64,000 nt of DNA from Pseudomonas sp. BSw22131. Lineage in GTDB: Bacteria; Pseudomonadota; Gammaproteobacteria; Pseudomonadales; Pseudomonadaceae. This document shows positions 19,982 through 26,966 of this stretch, in pieces; positions within the stretch are counted from its first letter, which is position 1, and every line of letters starts with the position of its first letter. Under the pieces are notes generated by a model. The model saw only the letters and a program-made list of their open reading frames with translations. It did no database searches and had not been told where the DNA came from. A program made the translations under genes and the position numbers. Location: assembly GCF_026810445.1 (NCBI RefSeq), contig NZ_CP113949.1, forward strand, positions 2,790,001 through 2,854,000. The letters are read 5' to 3'.

Positions 19982-20208
19982 GCATGGAAGAAATAGTGGC
20001 TGACAGACTTGGAAGAGTAGTTGCTGATGGATTTGATATTTTTAAAATATCAAAAGAGGCACTTGATATTTACCAAGATCCAAACCTCTCTCTCACAAAA
20101 GCTTTAGATATTGCGTTGTTGTCACTAATGGCAATGGTCGAAGGGCCAGAGTTTGAGATGACAGAAAAAGAATTTTATGATTTTTTATCTGATATTCGAC
20201 AGATGTAG
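19978..20208 (+). CDS. Probable immunity protein of cassette 2
   Basis: A 76-residue, mostly helical acidic protein (DRLGRVVADGFDIFKISKEA, then ALDIALLSLMAM, then EKEFYDFLSDIRQM). Its ATG overlaps the toxin TGA by 4 nt (ATGA), which decides the start over the in-frame upstream codon at 19966. No family was recognised; the immunity role is inferred from the coupling with the toxin. A terminator follows 35 bp downstream. Confidence 0.65.
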   Translation: MSMEEIVADRLGRVVADGFDIFKISKEALDIYQDPNLSLTKALDIALLSLMAMVEGPEFEMTEKEFYDFLSDIRQM

Positions 20209-20242
20209 TTTTCAATATACCCAACTTGATCAAGCACTATCG

Positions 20243-20266
20243 ACACCGGCCTTGCGCCGGTGTTTT
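20243..20266 (+). terminator. Terminator after immunity gene of cassette 2
   Basis: ACACCGGC (20243-20250) pairs with GCCGGTGT (20256-20263) and is followed by a short T run. It is nearly the same hairpin as at 15849. Confidence 0.7.
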
Positions 20267-20339
20267 GCACCCTATCTGCACCCTGATTGCATCCTTTTTG
20301 CAACCTTTCTGCACTCAAGTTGCATCCCTTTTGCACCCA
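20265..20339 (+). repeat. Helically phased 11-bp repeat with TGCA at every unit
   Basis: TGCA occurs at 20266, 20277, 20288, 20299, 20310, 20321 and 20332, exactly 11 bp apart seven times, within a degenerate unit like TTGCACCCnnn. The spacing is not a multiple of three, so coding constraint does not explain it. One unit per helical turn suggests protein binding on one face of DNA or an intrinsic bend. Confidence 0.8.
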
Positions 20340-20416
20340 CCCTGACGACCTACGGTCTAGCTGCTCAATACGCCCTTTTTGAGCATGATTTTTCGCCCCT
20401 TAACAGGAGCAAAATC

Positions 20417-20479
20417 TCAATACACAACACGCACCCCGTCCGGGGTAAGTGTTTCCTTGTAGATCAATGGATTAGCCAT
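20417..20479 (-). CDS. Candidate 20-residue peptide
   Basis: A minus-strand frame from an ATG at 20479 to a TGA at 20417 encodes MANPLIYKETLTPDGVRVVY. There is no strong Shine-Dalgarno sequence. It is listed because two related partly palindromic sites lie just upstream (20499-20517 and 20552-20572), as in a small regulated transcription unit. It may be noncoding. Confidence 0.25.
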   Translation of the reverse strand: MANPLIYKETLTPDGVRVVY

Positions 20480-20498
20480 TTTTCGTGCTGATTGATGG

Positions 20499-20572
20499 CT
20501 ATACATTTGTAATACAAAACAGAGCTAACTATTTGATTTGTCTAGGATCATGTGTATAGCTTTTGTTATACA
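20499..20572 (-). promoter_or_regulatory. Pair of related palindromic operator-like sites
   Basis: On the minus strand, TTGTATTACAAATGTATAG (20499-20517) and TGTATAACAAAAGCTATACA (20553-20572) are similar and each partly palindromic. Their centres are about 54 bp apart, roughly five helical turns. They could be operators for a phage-type or XRE-type repressor. No cognate regulator is intact nearby, though a truncated XRE gene lies at 15881. Confidence 0.35.
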
Positions 20573-20671
20573 TCGCTCCATAGCTTCGCTTGCTTAGCTG
20601 TTTCGCCTGTCCCGAGCCTTTTCCAACGGATCAACCAGTTGCTCTGTCATGGCCAGCAGAAAGAATCCCCA

Positions 20672-20693
20672 GTAAAAGGGGACTGATTTATTT
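20672..20693 (+). repeat. Cassette-border element, copy 2
   Basis: The same 22 bp as at 16236, followed here by AAAAGCAGACTG and then ACCAATCTGCGAAA. A similar AATCAATCTGCGAAA follows the truncated copy at 26222. It marks the left side of the decayed cdiA fragment. Confidence 0.8.
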
Positions 20694-20758
20694 AAAAGCA
20701 GACTGATATAAACCAATCTGCGAAATCTGTCTTTCATCAGCAAGTCACTCTGCAGTTT

Positions 20759-21228
20759 TCCTGGTTTCAGCTCACCCACCGGTCAAAACGGCCTGTTCCG
20801 ACTCAGCGGCCAATGCGGCAACAATACCAGCGCTACCCTGGCAGGCACCGGCCCACAAAGCTGGACATTCACAGGGGCGTGCGTGGCTGCCGCTCAGCGT
20901 GATCAAGCGCTTCCAGCCATGCAGACGCGGGATATCAAGTCACCTCTGCTGATCAAGTGTCGAGTGCAACGCGCCAGCTAAGCGGCGCCACTCGCCTAAA
21001 CTCGGGCGTTAGTGCCAACGCCTCTGAGTTCGACACCTCCATCCCCTCAGATTCCGGCAGCACTGGGTTCGCGGTCCCCGGCTATCAGTCAGGCGCAGGG
21101 ATTGTGCCGGCGTCGGTAACGTCATTGCCGTGAAGCCGCTGCCGGGCCAGATCGCATTCATTCAGACCGTCTCCAGGGTAGAAGGCCTTCCGGCGACAGC
21201 CGCCAAGCCCAGCGCCAACAATACCTGG
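20759..21228 (+). pseudogene. Decayed fragment of a divergent cdiA
   Basis: Reads PGFSSPTGQNGLFRLSGQ, then PQSWTFTGACVAAAQRDQAL, parallel to CdiA positions encoded from about 10386. The sequence differs at many codons and soon reaches stop codons (one near 20981, another near 21132). The end, FIQTVSRVEGLPATAAKPS, matches the CdiA stretch VQGLPSYAARPN. It is therefore a relic of a second, diverged CdiA lineage rather than a recent duplicate. Border elements lie on both sides (20672 and 21229). Confidence 0.65.
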
Positions 21229-21250
21229 GTAAAAGGGGACTGATTTATTT
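21229..21250 (+). repeat. Cassette-border element, copy 3
   Basis: Identical to the copy at 16236, including the following GAACGAGCTCA that leads into cdiA homology at 21262. Confidence 0.85.
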
Positions 21251-21252
21251 GA

Positions 21253-24200
21253 ACGAGCTCAACACCACAAAGCTGGACCATCGGCGGCGCCAGCGTCTCA
21301 GTCGCTCAGCGTGAGCAAACCGTTTCTGACACCCAAGCCCGGAACATTCAAATCGATTCGGCCGGTCAGATATCGGCCTCCGCAGGCCAGTTGACCACAA
21401 CAACTCGCCAAACTACCGGTCAGGTGATTTCCGCACCAGGCATCACCCGAGCCACCACAGCCACCGCGCAAAAAGTCAACAAAGTCCAGGGCCTGCCCAG
21501 CTATGCGGCGAGACCTAACGGCAATAAATACCTGATCGAAACCAACCCTGTGCTCACCGACCTCAAGCAGTTCATGAGTTCGGACTACCTGCTCTCCGGC
21601 CTCGGTTACGACCCTGACACCAGCGCTAAACGCCTGGGTGACGGTTTCTACGAACAGCGACTCGTGCAACAAGCCGTCACAGCCCGCACAGGTCAGGCCT
21701 TCATCGACGGACAGACCTCCAACGAGGCGCAGTTCAAGTACCTGATGAGCAACGCCATCGCCAGCAAGGATGCGCTCAACCTTTCGGTAGGCGTAGGCCT
21801 GACCGCGCAACAGGTCGCGGCCCTGACACATGACATCGTCTGGATGGAAGACGCCGTCGTCAACGGCGAAACCGTATTGGTTCCGGTGCTGTACCTAGCC
21901 AATGCCAACAACCGACTGGCGTCAAACGGCGCCCTGATTGCCGGTAAAGACGTCACCCTGATTGCAGGTGAAAACCTCGACAACGTCGGCACCCTGCGCG
22001 CCACCAACAACCTGTCGGCGACCGCAGGCAATGATCTGGTCAACAGCGGCTTGATCGAAGCGGGCAACCGCCTCGACCTGCTCGCGGGCAACGACATCGT
22101 CAACAAGGCGGGCGGGATTTCCGGTCGCGACGTGACCCTCACCGCCATCAACGGCGACGTGATCAACGAGCGCACCGTGACCTCGATGGACAGCAGCGTC
22201 CTCGGCCAGCGGCACAATGACTACGCCGACAACGCCGCCCGCATCGAGGCCGCCAACGACCTGAGCATTTCAGCCGGGCGTGACATCAACAACATCGGCA
22301 GCGATCTACAAAGCCGCCGCGACATGACCCTCAGTGCCGGTCGCGACGTCAACCTCGTCGCCACTCAAGTCACCAACAGCCTGGTTCGCGACAGCAAACA
22401 CACCAGCAGCGACATCACGCAGACCGGCTCCACGGTCACTGCCGGTCGAGACATCTCGGCTCAGGCGGGGCGTGACATCAACGCCATCGCCAGCAGCATC
22501 GACGCCACGCGCGACATCGCCATGGCCGCCACCGAAAACATCAACATCAGCTCGGCGGCAGACGAAGAACACTCGTTAAGCAAGAGCAAAAAACTCACCG
22601 TTCAGGAAGATCACGTCAGCCAGGTGGCGACCGAAATCAAGGCCGGTGGCAGCGTCGCGATCAGCGCCGGACAAAACCTCGCGGTGACCTCCAGCCGCAT
22701 CACCGCAGGCTACGAAGCGTATCTGGTCGCAGGCGACAAACTCGAAATCCTCGCCGCGCAAGACAGCGACTACTCGCTGTACGACAAAAAGAGCAAAGGC
22801 TCCTTCGGTGCCAAAAAGACCAAACGCGACGAAGTCACCAAGGTCACCAATATCGGCAGCGAAATCACCTCCGGCGGCAACATGGTCCTCGCAGCGGCGG
22901 CGACCAACGCTATCAGGTCGCCAAACTTAACAGCGGCAAAGACCTGACCATCAGCGGCGGCGCCATCACCTTCGAAGGCGTGAAAGACCTCAATCAGGAA
23001 AGCCACGAGAAGAGCAACACCAGCCTCGCGTGGAACTCGATGTCGGGCAAAGGCAACACCGACGAAACCCTGCGCCAGAGCGAACTCATCGCCAAGGGCA
23101 ACCTTGCGATCAACGCGGTGGACGGGCTGCACATTGATGTGAAGCAGGTCAACCAACAGACCGTCAGTCAGGCAATTGATGCGATGGTCAAGGCAGATCC
23201 GGATCTGGCGTGGTTGAAGGAGGCAGAGAAGCGTGGGGATGTGGATTGGCGACAGGTCCAGGAGATTCATCAGTCGTTTAAGTACAGCAACTCTGGTCTC
23301 GGAGTAGCTGCTCAGTTGGCTCTCGCTATTTTGATGGCAGCATTTGTTGGGCCTGCAGCCATGGGGGCATTGACAACGGCGGGAGCAAGTACAGCTGTGG
23401 CAGCCGGCGGAGCGGCAGTTGCTGTAAGTGCTGCGACCACAGCGTCGAACAGTCTGATTAGTAACCGAGGAAACTTAGGCGCAGTGTTGAGGGACACTAC
23501 GTCTAGCAGCGCAATTAAGGGCTATACAGTAAGTGGTATAACTGCAGGCCTTACAGCGGGGTTTTTCAATGATCTAACCGGGACAAAGATGGACCCTTTA
23601 ACCGGAAAAATATCGGTCGATTTTTCGAGCATAGGGAATGTGGGGCGATTTACAGCCAGTCAACTGCTTCAGAATGGTACATCCACCGCGCTCAGCAAAT
23701 CTTTGGGGATGAATGCCAGTTTTAAAGATGCGTTGGCTGCTTCTTTACTTAACACAGCCGCCGCAGTCAGTTTTGATGCCGCAGGAGGGCTTAGGTTGCC
23801 TGACGGTAGCGCAGGCAAAGTAGCACTCCACGCCTTGATTGGCGGAATACTGGCTGAGGCTTCCGGCGGCAGCTTTGCTGCTGGCGCAATCGCAGCTGGC
23901 GCAAACGAAGCACTGGCCACCGAGTTGCGTCGCGGTATTACACAACTGGCTCCGCATCAACGTGATTTGATGTTGACATCAGCTTCGCAAATGGTGGGAT
24001 TACTGTCGGCGGTCTTGGTGGGCGGCGATGCCAAAGCGATAGCGGCGGGTGTTTGGATAGCAAAAAATGCCACTCAGTACAATTTCCTTAACCACTATGA
24101 AATGGAAGATTTTGTAGGGGATATGAAAGCATGTGGCGCTAGTGATAGCTGCTATCGAAATACTTGGACGGCGAAATACGGTAGTACATCCTACGATCAG

Positions 24201-24839
24201 TTGAGCCAAGACAATCTTAAGGACGCACTTGGTACGGTTGGGCCAGCTAGAGCAAGCGCGCTGCTGAATGAGGTCAAAGGAGGTCTGGCGGCGTTGGGTG
24301 AGCTGCAATGTACGACAGCTATTTGTGACTCTTACAAATTTACCCTGATCGAAAGGGCTATGACGGCAAAAGCTGATCTTGATAAGACTTTTGCAGAGGG
24401 GCAAGGTGTTGTCGCTGGAGTACTGATCGCTCCTGTTACAGCCATGGAAGCTATTAGTCAAAAAAGTGCTACCTCTGCTGAAGCTGCAGGCATGGAAAAG
24501 GCGTATGCTTACTGGGCTGAGGTGAGGGGTGCAAAAGCAATTGATAACTCGGTCATAGGCAAGCCAAGAACCGGGAGCGCAAATAAACTTCCTGATGGTC
24601 AGCACGGGTTCAATGACATAATTGATAACTATGCTGGGGATGCAGCTAAATTTGAGATACCAACCAAAGGGCCTGGTGGCGAGGTGGTAAGGGTGTACGA
24701 ATTAAGACAAATTGAAGGCAGTAATAACGGAGTAGGTGGGGTTTTTGAGTGGATTGTTGATGAAGGCAACGTAACTCATCGACGATTTATTCCAGGTGGT
24801 CAAGTAACTGGCCTGCCCAACCAGATTCCGAAAAAATAA
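21253..24839 (+). pseudogene. Silent cdiA cassette 3: FHA-2/pretoxin arm with unassigned toxin
   Basis: A start-less cdiA copy beginning at the same base as cassette 2. A T is missing after 22891, breaking the frame at 22947; there are also two in-frame 3-nt deletions (near 22117 and 22954). From VDWRQVQEIHQSFKYSNSG (about 23244) the sequence is its own: a hydrophobic DUF637-like pretoxin region (HALIGGILAEASGGSF), a YNFLNHYEMEDF motif, a Cys-rich segment, then Gly-Ala-Lys (24528). The tail reads LPDGQHGFNDIIDNYAG, VRVYELRQIEGSNNGVGG and FEWIVDEGNVTHRRFIPGG. I have seen this C-terminus in other polymorphic toxins but cannot name its activity. Confidence 0.7.
21262..23249 (+). repeat. Long direct repeat, copy in cassette 3
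   Basis: Equivalent to 10481-12478 of cdiA. It keeps the AG lost in cdiA at 12383 and ends earlier than the repeat in cassette 2, just before the hydrophobic region. Confidence 0.9.
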
Positions 24840-24849
24840 GGAAAGGGTA

Positions 24850-25299
24850 ATGTCTCCATTTGGTATATTAATCGGTTTGGGTTTGGCTTGCTGGTCAACT
24901 ATTTTTTTGGGATATAAAAAGGGCTGGATAAGTCGAGGAGATATTTTCGAATATGCCATGAACCAGCTTCTAAATGGTTGCGACAGCGAACGCGTTGCCA
25001 TCATTGCTGGAGGCGAATATTTAAGCGATGAAGAGCTTCTTGAAGTTATCTCAAAACAAATGGAGGCGACGAATTGTGTTGCTGAAATGGATAAGTGGCG
25101 TTTGGCTTTTCTGCTTTGCATTGACGGGTCGAATGACAGTGACGAAAATAAAATAAAACGACTTCAGGAAATCTATGCGGACTTTGATTATCCGGAAGAC
25201 ATGGCTTCGTGCAGCATTTATTCTCAAGATGGTGTTGGCCCGCTTGTAGCTATGAGTCAAGTTTTGAAGGGGCTAAGAGAGAGGCTTTTACTCCGCTAA
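24850..25299 (+). CDS. DUF2247-family immunity protein of cassette 3
   Basis: A 149-residue protein starting 10 bp after the toxin stop, with AAGGAAAGG as ribosome binding site. The pattern WSTIFLGYKKGWISRGDIFE, EYLSDEELLEVI, KWRLAFL and LQEIYADFDYPEDM is typical of DUF2247, a family repeatedly found next to polymorphic toxins. The immunity role follows from family context and position. Its AT-rich composition matches the other immunity genes. Confidence 0.72.
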   Translation: MSPFGILIGLGLACWSTIFLGYKKGWISRGDIFEYAMNQLLNGCDSERVAIIAGGEYLSDEELLEVISKQMEATNCVAEMDKWRLAFLLCIDGSNDSDENKIKRLQEIYADFDYPEDMASCSIYSQDGVGPLVAMSQVLKGLRERLLLR

Positions 25300-25560
25300 C
25301 TTGATGGTGCAAAAGAAATACCTAAGGAATTAGGTAAAGTGTCTTTTGATGCAGCTAATGGTGTAGGAACCATCTACTCTCCAAGAGTCACCATGAGCGG
25401 AAGTGAAATAACATTTGATGAGTTTGCGATAGGGACTTCGAAAGGATTCATTGGCGTTGGTGCTGATGGGGCCGCTGAATTAGCAGGACCATTGAAGAAA
25501 ATGCTTGCTTATGCTCAGTCCCAAGGTGCAGAAAAAATTACTCTGGTAAAAGGGGACTGA
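25300..25560 (+). pseudogene. Orphan toxin tail truncated by a border element
   Basis: The frame begins at LDGAKEIPKELGKVSFDAAN directly after the DUF2247 gene, with GGTGCAAAAG at 25306, the same toxin-start motif as in the complete cassettes. It has no start codon. It ends GAEKITLVKGD, where the last residues come from the border element at 25546, so the natural C-terminus and any immunity gene are lost. The domain (GTIYSPRVTMSGSEITFDEF, GFIGVGADGAAELAG) was not recognised. Confidence 0.55.
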
Positions 25561-25567
25561 TTTATTT
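25546..25567 (+). repeat. Cassette-border element, copy 4
   Basis: Identical to the copy at 16236 and followed by the same GAACGAGCTCA and cdiA homology, which here lasts only about 160 bp. Confidence 0.85.
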
Positions 25568-25578
25568 GAACGAGCTCA

Positions 25579-25741
25579 ACACCACAAAGCTGGACCATTG
25601 GCGGCGCCAGCGTCTCAGTCGCTCAGCGTGAGCAAACCGTCTCTGACACCCAAGCCCGGAATATTCAAATCGATTCGGCCGGTCAGATATCGGCTTCCGC
25701 AGGCCAGTTGACCACCACAACTCGCCAAAATAGCGGTCAGG
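25579..25741 (+). pseudogene. 163-bp cdiA fragment between two border elements
   Basis: Matches cdiA from 10481 (TPQSWTIGGASVSVAQREQ) to the TTTTRQ region with a few substitutions, then stops at the next border element (25742). It is the same left end as cassettes 2 and 3 with everything downstream removed. Confidence 0.8.
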
Positions 25742-25763
25742 GTAAAAGGGGACTGATTTATTT
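25742..25763 (+). repeat. Cassette-border element, copy 5
   Basis: Same 22 bp. To the right it joins a different sequence (GAACGGGATAAAAAAC), the beginning of a CdiI-like reading frame. Confidence 0.85.
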
Positions 25764-26220
25764 GAACGGGATAAAAAACTGAAAACGTTTGATTTGTTTG
25801 TCGGCACCGAAAGCTTTACCAAGGCTGGCGAGCCGGTTCTGGATGGGGCTATAGAGATGTGCGGGGAAGTGGAGCGATTTTTTTTACCCGTTTCGTACTG
25901 GTCAAGAGCTATGTACCTTAAAAGTTGGAAGCAGTCCTACTCTGACGGTTTAAAAGCTCGCAATCATTCGGCGCTAATCGTCTCTATGAGAGATCCTGAG
26001 CAAATTAACTTTTTTTTCTCTGGGTCTTATGCTATGAAGGTGAGAAAGTATTTATTCAGAATAAAGTGCTGTTTATGGATGAGATTTCAGGCTCATTTGA
26101 TGCGTCCAACATCAATGAATATATAGAGGTTAGAGCGACTTTCAATGACGAAGGTAATCCGATTTCTGAATGGGAGGTAGAATTGAAAGACGTTTGCGCT
26201 TGTTTCGACAGAATGATTTG
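25764..26220 (+). pseudogene. Frameshifted CdiI-family immunity gene
   Basis: The first frame reads KTFDLFVGTESFTKAGEP, MCGEVERFFLPVSYW and YLKSWKQSYSDG, which resembles CdiI-family immunity proteins. At a run of eight T (about 26011-26018) the frame shifts. The other frame continues LWVLCYEGEKVFIQNKVLF, INEYIEVRATFNDEGNPISE to a TGA at 26220. Together they make a protein of about 150 residues. No start codon is obvious: the border element sits at the 5' end, and the first usable codon is a TTG at 25794. The matching toxin is absent. The family call is from sequence memory. Confidence 0.55.
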
Positions 26221-26221
26221 A

Positions 26222-26237
26222 GTAAAAGGGGACTGAT
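26222..26237 (+). repeat. Cassette-border element, truncated copy 6
   Basis: GTAAAAGGGGACTGAT without the TTATTT end, followed by AATCAATCTGCGAAA as seen in a similar form after copy 2. It is the last trace of the array. Confidence 0.65.
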
Positions 26238-26327
26238 AGGGACCCGCGCATTTAAAAGACCACAAATCAATCTGCGAAACATACTTTTCTTCGCGCCGCA
26301 CTCAATTCCACAATCCGTAGCCCACCC

Positions 26328-26363
26328 AAAAATAAAAACGCATCCCCGCAAGCGACGATGCGT
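26328..26363 (-). terminator. Terminator of the 78-residue hypothetical gene
   Basis: On the minus strand ACGCATC and GATGCGT form a stem, followed by TTTTATTTTT. It lies 27 bp after the stop of the gene at 26390. Confidence 0.7.
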
Positions 26364-26389
26364 CTCAGACGACCAACTACAGACTCGGC

Positions 26390-26626
26390 TCAATTACCAT
26401 CAGCAACCTTTCGCTCAATTTCTGCAGTTTTGCGATTCAGTTCTTCGACCTCTTGCTCTTTGGCGCGGTTGGAAGTCGGGGTTAAGAGTTCGTCGATCGC
26501 CTTGGTGTCGTCGTCGGTGTCTTCGAGGTCTCGCTTGACCACATTGACGGGCTTGCCGGAGGTGTCTTTGGTCAGGCCATTTAGTGGGGCTTCGGATTCA
26601 TCGAACGTGTTGTTGTCGTTGCTCAT
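26390..26626 (-). CDS. Small acidic hypothetical protein
   Basis: A 78-residue, highly charged protein (NGLTKDTSGKPVNVVKRDLE; C-terminal coiled-coil-like KEQEVEELNRKTAEIERKV). A good GAGGAAA ribosome binding site precedes the ATG at 26626, and a terminator follows the stop. No cysteines, signal peptide or known domain were seen. It looks like a small conserved cytosolic Pseudomonas protein of unknown function and is the first ordinary chromosomal gene beyond the CDI array. Confidence 0.65.
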   Translation of the reverse strand: MSNDNNTFDESEAPLNGLTKDTSGKPVNVVKRDLEDTDDDTKAIDELLTPTSNRAKEQEVEELNRKTAEIERKVADGN

Positions 26627-26812
26627 GGGGGTTTCCTCGATTGGCTTGAAGTTTGGATGTCGAGGGTCTGGCGGAGTTCGGTGTTTTTCGGGGTCCGTGA
26701 AAGCTGATACGGGTTTGGGGTTGGGTAGCTTTGAGGACCGCTGCGCAGTCTATCGCCTGCAAGCAGGGCTCCCACGTCTTCGGCCGAGTCAAAGGACTTA
26801 GCATTCTGTAGA

Positions 26813-26886
26813 AGCCAGCTTGTTGGCGGGGCGTAGTCCGGGTCGAGTCAGGATTGACGTCTCGCGAATGAATTCGCTCCTACAGG
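26813..26886. repeat. REP elements
   Basis: CCAGCTTGTTGGCGGGG and an inverted CGCGAATGAATTCGCTCCTA are typical Pseudomonas REP palindromes. They lie in the 340-bp noncoding stretch 26627-26966, which otherwise holds only the hexamer array at 26918. Confidence 0.7.
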
Positions 26887-26917
26887 TATTCGGCGGCTCG
26901 ACTGTGTGGTGTCGCCC

Positions 26918-26957
26918 GCAACTGCAACTGCAACTGCAACTGCAACCGCAACCGCAA
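26918..26957 (+). repeat. Hexanucleotide array (GCAACT/GCAACC)
   Basis: Four GCAACT units followed by two GCAACC units and a partial one, ending 10 bp before the stop codon of the flavoprotein gene. It could vary in copy number by slippage. Confidence 0.85.
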
Positions 26958-26966
26958 GTGCGGGGC

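Noticed and set aside
20177..20491. Open frame of 104 codons over the phased TGCA array
   Set aside because: It overlaps the preceding immunity gene's end, a terminator and the 11-bp array, and has no family character; the repeat spacing is out of frame.
20594..20779. Minus-strand 61-codon frame near the border element
   Set aside because: It runs through the border element and decayed cdiA, with no ribosome site or recognisable domain.
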